Shown here: positions 33,086-41,887 of the stretch, one piece after another | Position numbering within the stretch: the stretch's first letter is position 1 | Layout: each line of letters opens with the position of its first letter | From: Gemmiger sp. An87 | GTDB taxonomy: Bacteria; Bacillota; Clostridia; Oscillospirales; Ruminococcaceae | DNA: 64,000 nt | Assembly: GCF_002159185.1 (NCBI RefSeq) | Contig: NZ_NFHD01000001.1 | Coordinates: 124,001 to 188,000, forward strand | Direction of reading: 5' to 3' | Notes under the pieces: model-generated | Told to the model about the DNA's origin: nothing | The model's database searches: none | What the model saw: only the letters and a program-made list of their open reading frames with translations | Made by a program: the position numbers and the translations under genes

Positions 33086-33133
33086 GAAGGCTATATGCCT
33101 TCGCCTGACACCCTCAAAGGCCGGCATGCCGGC
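33086..33133 (+). repeat. Two hairpins after pstS
   Basis: GAAGGC-TATAT-GCCTTC (33086-33102) and the 14-base palindrome GCCGGCATGCCGGC (33120-33133) sit just past the pstS stop. They could protect the pstS message 3' end. Confidence 0.55.
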
Positions 33134-33161
33134 GAAATGAAGTAAGCATGTTAGGCAACCC

Positions 33162-33205
33162 GCCGCCGGAAAATACGTATCCACGCAGATTCCGGCGGCT
33201 TTTTT
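33162..33205 (+). terminator. Terminator between pstS and pstC
   Basis: GCCGCCGGAA (33162-33171) pairs exactly with TTCCGGCGGC (33190-33199), followed by six T residues. It should reduce transcription from pstS into the transporter genes. Confidence 0.75.
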
Positions 33206-33256
33206 GCGGAAAAGACCGCAGTGTGTGTAAAGCGAGTAACGAAGAGGAAAAGCGCT

Positions 33257-34129
33257 ATGAAACTGAAACAGAGCATCGAGCGAATCATGAACGCAGTGTT
33301 CTTCATCTGCGGCATGGTCTCCATCGCGGCGGTGGCGCTCATCACCATCTACATGGTGTGGGCCGGCCTGCCCGCCATCATCAAAATCGGCCCGGTGGAC
33401 TTTCTGCTGGGCACCGAATGGAAATCCACCGCGTCCGAGCCCAGCTTCGGCATCCTGCCCTTCATCCTGACCAGTGTGTGGGGCATGGTGGGCGCGCTGA
33501 TCATCGGCGTGCCGGTGGGCGTGCTCACCGCCGTGTTCCTGGCAAAGCTGGCACCCCCCAAGCTGGCCGCTCTGGTGCGGCCCGCGGTGGAGCTGCTGGC
33601 CGGTATCCCCAGCGTGGTCTACGGCCTGATCGGTATGATCGTGCTGGTGCCCGCTGTGATGAAGGCCTTTGACCTGAAGAGCGGCAGCTGCCTGCTCAGC
33701 GCCATTCTGGTGCTGGCCATCATGGTTCTGCCCAACATCATCTCGGTGAGCGAGACCGCCCTGCGGGCCGTTCCGCCGGAGTATGAGGAGGCCAGCCTGG
33801 GCCTGGGCGCCACCTGGATCGAGACTGTGTTCAAGGTGAGCGTTCCCGCCGCCCGCAGCGGCATTGTGGCCGGCATCGTGCTGGGCGCGGGCCGCGCCGT
33901 GGGCGAGGCCATGGCCGTGATGATGGTGGCCGGTAACGTGGCCAACATGCCCGGCCTGTTCAAGAGCGTGCGTTTCCTGACCACCGCCGTGGCCAGCGAG
34001 ATGAGCTACGCCGCGGACGGCAGCCTGCAGAAGCAGGCCCTGTTCAGCATCGGCCTGGTTCTGTTCGTGTTCATCATGCTGATCAACTGGCTGCTCAATA
34101 CCTTTTTGAAACGGGGGGAGAAACAGTGA
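33257..34129 (+). CDS. pstC: Phosphate ABC transporter permease PstC
   Basis: A 290-residue integral membrane protein with about six spans and the binding-protein-dependent permease signature (EEASLGLGATWIETVFKVSV). It also has the family hallmark GIPSVVYGLIGM. It forms the phosphate channel with PstA. ATG at 33257 follows GAGGAAAAGCGCT. It overlaps the pstA start by four bases. Confidence 0.95.
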   Translation: MKLKQSIERIMNAVFFICGMVSIAAVALITIYMVWAGLPAIIKIGPVDFLLGTEWKSTASEPSFGILPFILTSVWGMVGALIIGVPVGVLTAVFLAKLAPPKLAALVRPAVELLAGIPSVVYGLIGMIVLVPAVMKAFDLKSGSCLLSAILVLAIMVLPNIISVSETALRAVPPEYEEASLGLGATWIETVFKVSVPAARSGIVAGIVLGAGRAVGEAMAVMMVAGNVANMPGLFKSVRFLTTAVASEMSYAADGSLQKQALFSIGLVLFVFIMLINWLLNTFLKRGEKQ

Positions 34130-34977
34130 GCCATTCTGCAAAGCGTAAAGCAAAGGCGAACGTGCTGAAGGTGCTGGTTTACGGCAGCGCCTTCCTGACC
34201 GTGGCCGTTCTGGTGGCTCTGCTGGGCTACATCTTTGTGCGGGGCATCCCCAACATCACCTGGCAGCTGCTCTCCACCAAACCCAGTGTCATTAAGGACA
34301 CCATCGGCATCCTGCCGAACCTGCTCAACACCCTTTACATCATTGTGCTGACCCTGATCATCGCCCTGCCTCTGGGCGTGGGCGCGGCGGTCTACCTGAC
34401 CGAGTACGCCACCAGCAAGACCTTCATCAAGGTGGTGGAGTTCACCACCGAGACCCTGGCCGGTATCCCCAGTATCATCTACGGCCTGGTGGGCATGCTG
34501 GTCTTCGTGCAGATGCTGGGCTTCGGCTCGAGCCTTTTGTCCGGCAGTCTGACCCTGGTGATCATGATCCTGCCCACCATCATCCGCACCACCCAGGAGA
34601 GCCTGAAGACCGTGCCCGCCGGTTACCGGGAGGGCGCGCTGGGCCTGGGGGCCACCCGGTGGTACATGATCCGCACCATCGTGCTGCCCTCCTCCATCAG
34701 CGGCATCATCACCGGCTGCATCCTGGCGGTGGGCCGTATCGTGGGCGAAAGCGCCGCCCTGCTGTTCACCGCAGGCAGCGCCACCATCATCGCCTCCAAT
34801 ATCTTTGAAGCCTACACCCGGGGCGGCGGCACGTTGTCCGTTGCGCTGTACATGTACGCCGCCGAGCGCGGCGAGTTTGAGGTGGCCTTCGCCATTGCGG
34901 CCATCCTGCTGATCCTGGTATTCCTGATCAACATGGCCACCCGTCTGGTACAGAGAAAAATGAAGCAGAAGCAGTAA
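34126..34977 (+). CDS. pstA: Phosphate ABC transporter permease PstA
   Basis: A 283-residue permease paralogous to PstC, with [13 protein letters not shown] and the EAA loop [20 protein letters not shown]. The start is GTG at 34126, overlapping the pstC stop (GTGA) after GGGGGGAGAAACA. The N-terminus is lysine-rich and cytoplasmic. It is followed 13 bases later by pstB. Confidence 0.95.
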   Translation: MSHSAKRKAKANVLKVLVYGSAFLTVAVLVALLGYIFVRGIPNITWQLLSTKPSVIKDTIGILPNLLNTLYIIVLTLIIALPLGVGAAVYLTEYATSKTFIKVVEFTTETLAGIPSIIYGLVGMLVFVQMLGFGSSLLSGSLTLVIMILPTIIRTTQESLKTVPAGYREGALGLGATRWYMIRTIVLPSSISGIITGCILAVGRIVGESAALLFTAGSATIIASNIFEAYTRGGGTLSVALYMYAAERGEFEVAFAIAAILLILVFLINMATRLVQRKMKQKQ

Positions 34978-34990
34978 AGGAGCAGCCAAC

Positions 34991-35752
34991 ATGAGCGAAA
35001 ATGCAATCCTGCAGGCAAAGGACCTGCATCTGTATTACGGCGAGACCGAGGCGCTGAAGGGCATCGACATCGCCATCCCCGAAAAGAAGATCACCGCCCT
35101 GATCGGTCCCTCCGGCTGCGGCAAGTCCACCTTCCTGAAGACCCTGAACCGGATGAACGACCTGGTGCCCAATGTGCGCATCACCGGCGAGGCTCTGTTC
35201 CACGGCAAGAACATCCTGGACAAGGATGTGGACGTGACCGACCTGCGCCGCCGCATCGGCATGGTGTTCCAGAAGCCCAATCCGTTCCCCATGAGCATCT
35301 ACGACAACGTGGCCTACGGCCCTCGTCTGCACGGCAACCACAGCAAGAAGGAGCTGGACGAGCTGGTGGAGAAGAGCCTGCGCGGCGCCGCCATCTGGGA
35401 CGAGGTGAAGGACCGGCTGAAGAAGAGCGCCCTGGGCCTTTCCGGCGGCCAGCAGCAGCGCCTGTGCATTGCCCGCGCGCTGGCGGTGCAGCCGGACGTG
35501 CTGCTGATGGATGAGCCCACCAGTGCTCTGGACCCGGGCAGCACCCTGCGCATCGAGGACCTGATGGACGAGCTGAAGAAGGACTACACGGTGGTCATTG
35601 TTACCCATAACATGCAGCAGGCCGCCCGTATTTCCGACCAGACCGCCTTCTTCCTGCTGGGCTCTCTGATCGAGTACGGCCCCACCAAGGAGCTGTTCGC
35701 CAATCCCAAGAACCCCAAGACGGAAGAATACATCACCGGACGCTTCGGCTAA
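34991..35752 (+). CDS. pstB: Phosphate ABC transporter ATPase PstB
   Basis: A 253-residue ATPase with Walker [10 protein letters not shown], the PstB-typical [20 protein letters not shown], signature LSGGQQQR, Walker [16 protein letters not shown] and the H-loop VTHNM. It powers PstCA. ATG at 34991 follows AAGGAGCAGCCAAC. phoU starts 16 bases downstream. Confidence 0.97.
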   Translation: MSENAILQAKDLHLYYGETEALKGIDIAIPEKKITALIGPSGCGKSTFLKTLNRMNDLVPNVRITGEALFHGKNILDKDVDVTDLRRRIGMVFQKPNPFPMSIYDNVAYGPRLHGNHSKKELDELVEKSLRGAAIWDEVKDRLKKSALGLSGGQQQRLCIARALAVQPDVLLMDEPTSALDPGSTLRIEDLMDELKKDYTVVIVTHNMQQAARISDQTAFFLLGSLIEYGPTKELFANPKNPKTEEYITGRFG

Positions 35753-35768
35753 GGAAGGAACTGATAGT

Positions 35769-36422
35769 ATGATGACACGCATCAATTACAACAACGACCT
35801 GCAGGCGCTGTACGACGCAGTGAAGCAGATGGGCCTGACCATCGAGACTTCCATCGACCAGACCTGGAAGGCCCTGCAGAAGCTGGACGTGAAGACCGCC
35901 CAGGCCATCATCGACGGCGACGAGGCCATCGACCAGATGGAACGCAACATTGAAAAGGCCTGCCTGGAGCTGGTGCTCACCCAGACCCCGGTGGCCGGTG
36001 ACTGGCGGCGCATTGCCTCCATCATGCGTATGATCTCGGATCTGGAGCGCATCGCTGACCATTGCAGCGACATCTCCGAGTACATCGTGCAGCTGGCGGC
36101 CAAGCCCGCCGTGGAGCTGCCCGCGCCCATGGAGAAGATGTTCTGCCTGATGAAGACCATGGTCAAGGAGACCGTGGACGCCTTCGTGGAGCTGAATGAG
36201 GAGAAGGCCCGCGTCGTGATCGGCCAGGACGATCTGCAGGACGACTACTTCCTGCAGGTGTGTGAGGAGCTGTGCACCCGGATGCAGCAGCACCCGGAAG
36301 AGGTGCGCCAGCGGGTGGATCAGCTGATGATCGCCAAGTATCTGGAGCGCATGAGCGACCATTCCACCAACCTGGCGGAGTGGGTGGTCTACATCGTGAG
36401 CGGCCAGCTGGTCAACAACTAA
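35769..36422 (+). CDS. phoU: Phosphate transport/regulation protein PhoU
   Basis: A 217-residue all-helical protein made of two PhoU repeats, each with the metal-site motif: MRMISDLERIADHCSDI at about 80 and YLERMSDHSTNLAEWVVYI near 200. PhoU links the Pst transporter to PhoR/PhoP signalling and limits phosphate uptake. No phoR/phoP genes are in the window. Two terminators follow. Confidence 0.95.
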   Translation: MMTRINYNNDLQALYDAVKQMGLTIETSIDQTWKALQKLDVKTAQAIIDGDEAIDQMERNIEKACLELVLTQTPVAGDWRRIASIMRMISDLERIADHCSDISEYIVQLAAKPAVELPAPMEKMFCLMKTMVKETVDAFVELNEEKARVVIGQDDLQDDYFLQVCEELCTRMQQHPEEVRQRVDQLMIAKYLERMSDHSTNLAEWVVYIVSGQLVNN

Positions 36423-36460
36423 ACCTTTTCGTTTTCTTTGCATATACACACAGCAAAGGG

Positions 36461-36491
36461 AAAAGCCCCGGCGGGTTTCGCCGGGGCTTTT
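36461..36491. terminator. Bidirectional terminator after phoU
   Basis: AAAAGCCCCGGCG pairs with CGCCGGGGCTTTT around a five-base loop. Confidence 0.88.
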
Positions 36492-36505
36492 CCTGTTGGT
36501 TTGGA

Positions 36506-36541
36506 CGCAAAAAAGGCGGCCCGGTTTTCCAGACCGCCTTT
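36506..36541 (-). terminator. Terminator of the flavin reductase-rubredoxin gene
   Basis: An imperfect AAAAGGCGG..CCGCCTTTT stem (two mismatches) flanked by A and T runs just past the leftward gene's stop. Confidence 0.6.
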
Positions 36542-36555
36542 TGAAAAAATCGGAA

Positions 36556-37497
36556 TTACTTGCTGCGCTTTTCGAACTGGTCGGCGCCAACGCCGCACAG
36601 GGGGCAGGTGTAGCCCTCGGGCAGCTCGGCACCCTCGTAGACGTAGCCGCAGACGGTGCACACCCACTCGGTGTTCTCGTCGGTGGCGGCAGCGGGAGCG
36701 GCCTGCTTCTCAAAGAACTCAGCGCCAACGCCGCACAGGGGGCAGGTGTAGCCCTCAGGCAGCTCGTCGCCCTCGTAGACGTAGCCGCAAACGGTGCACA
36801 CCCACTTGGTGCCGGAGGCGGAAACGGGCTTTGCCTCATCGGCGGGAACCTCCACGCTCTTCTTCTCGAAGAACTCGGGACCAACGCCGCAGAGCGGGCA
36901 GGTGAAGCCGGCGGGCAGCTGGTCGCCCTCGTAGATGTAGCCGCAGACGGTGCAGACCCACTGGGTCTTGGTGACCGGCAGCTCGGCCACTGCCTCGGGA
37001 GCCACATAGGTGGGAGCGGTCTTGGGGCTGGAGCCCTTGATTACCTTATGGTAGTATTCGTAGGTCATGGCGGGCGCGGTCTGGGCGAACACGCCGGTGT
37101 CGATCACCTTGCCCAGGAACACGGTGTGGGTCTCGGTCTCCATCTTGTCGATCACCTTGCACAGGCCCCAGCCCATGGTGTCCTCCAGAACGGGCAGGCC
37201 CTGCTCATAGTGCCAGGCCACACCGGCGAACTTGTCCACGTCGCGGCTGGAACGGAAGCCGAAGCCGCCGATCAGGCCCGGGTCGCTGGCCTCGCTGAGT
37301 ACGTTCAGCGCGAACATGCCGCTCTCGGAAATGGCCTTGTGGGTGAGGTTGGAGTGGTTGATGCTCACCGCGATGGTGGCGGGCTCAGCGGTGATCTGCA
37401 TGGCGCTGTTGGCGGTGCAGCCCACGGGGGTCTCGCCGTTCATGCTGGTCACGATGTACACGCCGTAAGACATGCTGAAAAAGAAACGAACGTCCAT
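36556..37497 (-). CDS. Flavin reductase fused to three rubredoxin domains
   Basis: A 313-residue redox protein. Residues 1-165 are a flavin reductase-like FMN-binding split barrel (GETPVGCTANSAMQITAEPA, then NHSNLTHKAISESGMFALNV). Three rubredoxin domains follow at about 179-212, 231-264 and 277-310. Each has two CxxC pairs (WVCTVCGY ... YTCPLCGVG), with all twelve cysteines present. Clostridial high-molecular-weight rubredoxins of this type pass electrons to oxygen- or NO-detoxifying flavodiiron proteins. Most have one rubredoxin domain; three is unusual. ATG at 37497 follows AAGGAG; the longer upstream frame is a shadow of the MATE gene. Confidence 0.9.
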   Translation of the reverse strand: MDVRFFFSMSYGVYIVTSMNGETPVGCTANSAMQITAEPATIAVSINHSNLTHKAISESGMFALNVLSEASDPGLIGGFGFRSSRDVDKFAGVAWHYEQGLPVLEDTMGWGLCKVIDKMETETHTVFLGKVIDTGVFAQTAPAMTYEYYHKVIKGSSPKTAPTYVAPEAVAELPVTKTQWVCTVCGYIYEGDQLPAGFTCPLCGVGPEFFEKKSVEVPADEAKPVSASGTKWVCTVCGYVYEGDELPEGYTCPLCGVGAEFFEKQAAPAAATDENTEWVCTVCGYVYEGAELPEGYTCPLCGVGADQFEKRSK

Positions 37498-37567
37498 TTT
37501 TATGCTCTCCTTTGCCGCGCGGCTGCTGCCGCGCACCGTTGTGGGGTTGTATTTAGGATATATTATC

Positions 37568-37595
37568 AGTATAGCAAATAAAGGGCAAAAAACAA
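37568..37595 (-). promoter_or_regulatory. Promoter of the flavin reductase-rubredoxin gene
   Basis: On the minus strand TTGTTT (37590-37595) and TATACT (37568-37573) are 16 bases apart, about 70 bases before the start codon. Confidence 0.5.
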
Positions 37596-37743
37596 TAGGT
37601 TTTGTGTAAAATAAAAAAGAAAGTTTTACCCGCATGGCTCCCGCTGCCTGCCGGGTGCCCTTGCATTTGCCCGCCGCCGGGCCTAAAATTGAATGGAACC
37701 ACAAAGAATACGGTAAAAGACCGGATGTGAGGGAGTGTTTTGT

Positions 37744-39099
37744 TTGGAAGAAACGGCGTGTAAAACGCGCGTGCGGTTTACCCGGCGGGATCTGGCCCGG
37801 CTGCTGGCCCCGCTGGTGGTGGAGCAGTTTCTGGCGGTAACGGTGGGCATGGCGGATACGATGATGGTGTCCTACGCGGGCGAGGCGGCCATCTCGGGTG
37901 TGTCGCTGGTGGATATGCTGAATGTGCTCATCATCAACATCTTTGCGGCGCTGGCCACCGGCGGCGCGGTGGTCATCAGCCAGTATCTGGGCGCGCGGGA
38001 CGTGCCCAGTGCAAAAAACAGCGCGGGCCAGCTGTTCCATCTGGCGGCGCTGGCGGGCGTGGGCATCATGGTGCTGGCCCTGGCCTTTGCCCGGCCGCTG
38101 CTGCGCTTTTTGTTCGGCCAGATCGAGCCGGAGGTGATGGACGCGGCGCTGCTGTATCTGCGCATCTCGGCGGCGTCCTACCCCTTCATTGCCCTGTATA
38201 ATGCGGGCGCAGTGCTGTTCCGCAGCATGGGCAACAGCAAGATCAGCATGCAGGTGAGCATCCTGATGAACGCGGTGAATGTGGCGGGCAACGCCATCTG
38301 CGTGTTCGGCCTGGGGCTGGGTGTGGCCGGTGTGGCCCTGCCCTCGCTGGTGGGCCGCGCCATGGCTGCCGGGCTGATTCTGTGGCGGGCCTCCAACCCG
38401 GCCAATCTGGTGCATGTGCAGGCTTCCCAGTGCCTGCGGCTGAAAAAGGGGCTGGCGCTGCGGATTCTGAACATCGGCATCCCTTCCGCCTTCGAGAACA
38501 GCTTGTTCCAGCTGGGCCGGGTGCTGGTGGTGGGCATCATCTCGGTGTTCGGCACGGTGCAGATTTCCGCCAACGCGGTGGCCAACAATCTGGACAGCAT
38601 CGGCTGCATCCCGGGCCAGGCCATCGGCCTGGGTCTGATCACGGTGGTGGGCCAGTGTATTGGCGCACAGGACCAGAAGGCCGCCATCAGTTACACCAAA
38701 AAGCTGGTGGGCCTGACCTATCTGGTGGACGGCGCGCTCAACCTGGCGGTGATCCTGGGCATGCCGCTGCTGCTGGGGCTTTACAACATCTCGGCCGAGA
38801 CGCATGAGCTGGCCTGGATGCTGGTGTTCATCCACTGCGCCTGCGGCATCGTGCTGTGGCCGGTGGCCTTCGTGCTGCCCAACGCCCTGCGCGCCGCCAA
38901 CGACGTGCGCTTCACCATGGTGGTGAGCGTGGCCAGCATGATGATCTGGCGGCTGGGCTTCAGCTACGTGCTGGGCATCGGCTTCGGCATGGGCGCCGTG
39001 GGTGTGTGGATCGCCATGATCGTGGACTGGGTCTGCCGCAGCGCCTTCTTTGTAGGGCGGTTTGTCAGCGGCAAATGGAAGACCAAATACAAAGCCTGA
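37744..39099 (+). CDS. MATE-family multidrug/toxin exporter
   Basis: A 451-residue cation-coupled exporter with about twelve membrane helices and the MATE-typical pattern: LLAPLVVEQFLAVTVGMADT at the N-terminus and a repeat of the fold in the second half. TTG at 37744 is eight bases from GGGAG; an in-frame GTG at 37735 is too close to it. The substrate is unknown. The DUF1266/Imm33-like gene starts 25 bases downstream and may be cotranscribed. Confidence 0.9.
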   Translation: MEETACKTRVRFTRRDLARLLAPLVVEQFLAVTVGMADTMMVSYAGEAAISGVSLVDMLNVLIINIFAALATGGAVVISQYLGARDVPSAKNSAGQLFHLAALAGVGIMVLALAFARPLLRFLFGQIEPEVMDAALLYLRISAASYPFIALYNAGAVLFRSMGNSKISMQVSILMNAVNVAGNAICVFGLGLGVAGVALPSLVGRAMAAGLILWRASNPANLVHVQASQCLRLKKGLALRILNIGIPSAFENSLFQLGRVLVVGIISVFGTVQISANAVANNLDSIGCIPGQAIGLGLITVVGQCIGAQDQKAAISYTKKLVGLTYLVDGALNLAVILGMPLLLGLYNISAETHELAWMLVFIHCACGIVLWPVAFVLPNALRAANDVRFTMVVSVASMMIWRLGFSYVLGIGFGMGAVGVWIAMIVDWVCRSAFFVGRFVSGKWKTKYKA

Positions 39100-39124
39100 G
39101 GAAGAAAGAAAAAGGAGCATATCA

Positions 39125-40249
39125 ATGAATGTATTCAACCACAAACGGCCCCTGCGCCGGGACAATTACGACCTGGCCGGGGCGCTGCTGGAATTTCTGG
39201 ACCGGATGAAGGCCCAGGGCCAGGGCGAAGCTGCCCCCTGTGAGCCGGACCGGTTCGCGCTGCTGCTCACCGGACCGGCGGCCCTGCGCAAGGTGCCGGG
39301 CATCCCCGGGGCCATGGGCGCGGACACCCTGTTCCTCTGCGAGCGGGACGGCGGCGACGCCGCCGCAGTGCGGGAGCATTGCCGCAAGCTTTACGGCGCA
39401 GACGATGCGGCGGGCCTTGCGGCCTTCGCGGAGAAGGAATACAACACCCAGAACGACTACGCCCAGTTCCGCAGTTTCTGGAAGGGACGCCCCTGCTTTG
39501 ATGTGAGCGGGCTGGACGAGCGGGGAAAATTCCTCTTCAACGCCTGCAAGGATTTTGCTGAGCTGCTGGCTCCCATTGCCGGACGCAAGGGCTTTTTGGC
39601 CTTCGACTGCGCCGAGCGGCTGGGAATGTGGCGGGCTGCGGCGGCTGCGGGCATCATTACCGAGGAGGAGTTCTGGGCGAAGGCCCGGCCCCTGGCCTCT
39701 GCGGCCTCCGACCGGTACGACAGTTTTTTGGAATACGCGGCGGGCTATCTGTGCGGCGCCTGCTACGACATGTTCCGGGGCCAGATGGCCGAGGAGAGCA
39801 AGGTGGACAAGGACGAGATGCGCCGGTACGTGGAGCTGAACTGCCGGGTGCTGGAGCAGCTGCTCACCGGACCCTGGCGCGCCTTCGCCTGGTACAAACG
39901 CCCGCCCAAGCAGTATAAGCTGGCCCCCGGCCAGATGCGGCAGCTGCTCACCGGCTACGAGGGCGGCGACAAGGTGGCCTGCATCGCCAGCGACCGGATC
40001 ACCGTGGACGGGATGCCGGTGGGCTACCTCTACCGGGAAGCACCTCTGGACCCCAATGCGCCGGACAGCGGCTGGCGCATCTTCGCGGGGGATGAGAGCC
40101 CCGATTACATGGCGGACGCCGCCCACTTTGAGTTTTATCACCTGAACACCATCTGCAACTACGACGCTTCCATTCTGGAGCTGCTGAACACCCCAGCGCC
40201 CGCCGCTTTCCGGCGGGCCGGAGACGGCTGGCAGCAGGAAGAGCGCTGA
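39125..40249 (+). CDS. DUF1266 plus DUF2185 (Imm33-like) protein
   Basis: A 374-residue soluble protein of two parts. Residues about 130-235 fit DUF1266 (FDCAERLGMWRAAAAAGIIT, EEEFW, SFLEYAAGYLCGACYD). Residues about 285-370 fit DUF2185/Imm33 (DKVACIASDRITVDGMPVGY, GWRIFAGDESPDYM). Both domains are typical of immunity proteins in polymorphic-toxin systems, but no toxin gene lies next to it. It may be an orphan immunity or housekeeping protein. ATG at 39125 follows GAAAAAGGAGCATATCA. Confidence 0.72.
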   Translation: MNVFNHKRPLRRDNYDLAGALLEFLDRMKAQGQGEAAPCEPDRFALLLTGPAALRKVPGIPGAMGADTLFLCERDGGDAAAVREHCRKLYGADDAAGLAAFAEKEYNTQNDYAQFRSFWKGRPCFDVSGLDERGKFLFNACKDFAELLAPIAGRKGFLAFDCAERLGMWRAAAAAGIITEEEFWAKARPLASAASDRYDSFLEYAAGYLCGACYDMFRGQMAEESKVDKDEMRRYVELNCRVLEQLLTGPWRAFAWYKRPPKQYKLAPGQMRQLLTGYEGGDKVACIASDRITVDGMPVGYLYREAPLDPNAPDSGWRIFAGDESPDYMADAAHFEFYHLNTICNYDASILELLNTPAPAAFRRAGDGWQQEER

Positions 40250-40260
40250 GCGGATGCCGC

Positions 40261-40294
40261 TGCCCGGCCGCCTTTCCGGTGGCCGGGCATTTTT
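40261..40294 (+). terminator. Intrinsic terminator
   Basis: TGCCCGGCC (40261-40269) pairs exactly with GGCCGGGCA (40281-40289), followed by five T residues. Confidence 0.85.
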
Positions 40295-40359
40295 GTGGGC
40301 GAAGGGGACAAAATATCGTGCAAGTTATACAAAGAACGGCGGGGAAACCGGCGTTTTGC

Positions 40360-40388
40360 TTGACAGAACGCCCCCGAAAGGATAGGAT
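40360..40388 (+). promoter_or_regulatory. Sigma-A promoter of the C39-like gene
   Basis: TTGACA (40360-40365) and TAGGAT (40383-40388) are 17 bases apart, 63 bases upstream of the start codon. Confidence 0.6.
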
Positions 40389-40451
40389 AAAGGTAGAACG
40401 CGGGGATACGCGAAAAAACCGGCGTCCCCATGACCGGAAAGGATTGGCTCT

Positions 40452-41792
40452 ATGCTGAAAAACCTGTATCTGATGAGCGGCACCGACGCCTTCACCAAGG
40501 GCGGGCTGGACAATGTGGCACTGACCGAGAACGCCGTCTGCCTGGAGCAGACCGGCGGGCGCTATGTGCTGTACGGCTGCTTCACCTCGCCGGAGATTCG
40601 CTTCCCGGCCTTCCGTCAGCTGACCGTGAGCTGGAACGCCGAGACGCCCAAGGGCACGGTGGTGGAGGCTCAGGCCCGGGTGCTGGTGGACGGCGAGTGG
40701 ACCGGCTGGCTCACCCTGGGCAAATGGAGCCCCTACATCCGGCGTGAAAGCCTGCATCAGGAGGCGGCCAAGCCCGCCTATGTGAACGGCGATACCATCC
40801 ATGTCCCGGCGGGGCGGGCCAGCCTTGCCCAGCTGCGGATCTACCTTTATACCAACGACGAGCAGCTCACCCCCCTGGTGCGGCTGCTGGCCGCCAGCGT
40901 GCGGCCGGTGGACTGGCACTGGGAGGAGGCGGAGCCCTACGGCCGCCTGCTGCGTCTGCCTGCCTACAGCCAGCAGCTGCGGGACCCGGTGTTCGCCAAG
41001 AGCATGAGCGCCGCGGTGACCCTGGCCTCCATGATCAACCGCTGGGGGCAGGACGCCCTGCCCGAGGAGCTGGCCTGGGGCATGCGGGACTATGCGCTGG
41101 GCGACTGCTTCAACTATGCTTTCATGACCGCCCTGGCCGGCGGCTACGGCTACCAGGCCTACCGGGCCTATCTGGACCCGGCGTCGGTGTGGCAGCAGGT
41201 GAAGGCGGGGCACTCCATCGGGCTGCGCATGCACTACGCGGCCAACCAGGAGGACGCCGCCCGCCTTGGCCTGCCGGTGCTGCCGGGGGCCTTTGCCACC
41301 GGGGCGGACCAGTGCATGGCCCTGCGGGGCTTCGAGCTGGAAAACGGCCAGGTGTATGTGTTGGTGAACGACAGCCTGGCTCCCACCGACCGCCAGGCCG
41401 AGGCCCGCTACCCGGCCAAGGAGTTCTGGGCGGCCTACAGCGGCGAGGCGGTGATCATCACCGGCAAGCATCCCGGCGAGGACGAGGGCCATCCCATCCG
41501 CCGCCGGGCCGGGCTGCGGGCGCTGGAGCAGCTGGGCTGCTACCTGTTCCAGAGCGCCGAGGGGGAGGATCTGCCCCTGCCGGAGGATTTTGAGGGCACG
41601 CTGGCCTGCACCGTGCCGGACGGCGTGGCGCACGCCACCACCGCTCACAAGGCCTTCCATTACCTGAGCCGCAGCGAGGAGGGCGCGGTGCGCCTGCCGC
41701 CCGAGCTGCTCAGCCAGGCGGGCCGCCTGACCGTGTACGCCATCGATTTCAGTGGCGGCGGCCTGGTGGGCGAGGTACACACCGGCAACTGA
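40452..41792 (+). CDS. C39-peptidase-like protein with Ser at the Cys position
   Basis: A 446-residue soluble protein with an N-terminal beta-rich domain (residues 1-165) and a C39_2-type papain-like domain at about 175-350. By analogy with the CSPTS...MVL.YWG nucleophile motif, the segment SAAVTLASMINRWG starting at Ser186 has serine where the cysteine is expected. Later motifs (GDCFNYAFMTALAGGYGYQA; LRGFELENGQVYVLVNDSL) fit the histidine/aspartate half of the fold. No signal peptide is seen, so it acts in the cytoplasm unless exported otherwise. It may be a non-catalytic relative; substrate unknown. Confidence 0.65.
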   Translation: MLKNLYLMSGTDAFTKGGLDNVALTENAVCLEQTGGRYVLYGCFTSPEIRFPAFRQLTVSWNAETPKGTVVEAQARVLVDGEWTGWLTLGKWSPYIRRESLHQEAAKPAYVNGDTIHVPAGRASLAQLRIYLYTNDEQLTPLVRLLAASVRPVDWHWEEAEPYGRLLRLPAYSQQLRDPVFAKSMSAAVTLASMINRWGQDALPEELAWGMRDYALGDCFNYAFMTALAGGYGYQAYRAYLDPASVWQQVKAGHSIGLRMHYAANQEDAARLGLPVLPGAFATGADQCMALRGFELENGQVYVLVNDSLAPTDRQAEARYPAKEFWAAYSGEAVIITGKHPGEDEGHPIRRRAGLRALEQLGCYLFQSAEGEDLPLPEDFEGTLACTVPDGVAHATTAHKAFHYLSRSEEGAVRLPPELLSQAGRLTVYAIDFSGGGLVGEVHTGN

Positions 41793-41887
41793 CCGGTCCT
41801 GTTTTCAAAGGCACCGGCGCATTTTCCGTGCGCCGTGCGCGATAAAAACCACAAGGCGGCAGCGCCGCCATAAAGGGGGTCAATTGT

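Noticed and set aside
36570-36970. Three near-identical DNA segments about 145 bases apart
   Set aside because: They are the three rubredoxin domains of one protein; not a mobile or CRISPR repeat.
37498-39165. Upstream extension of the flavin reductase-rubredoxin frame to 869 residues
   Set aside because: The extra part is antisense to the MATE gene and low-complexity; the true start at 37497 has a clear ribosome site and promoter.
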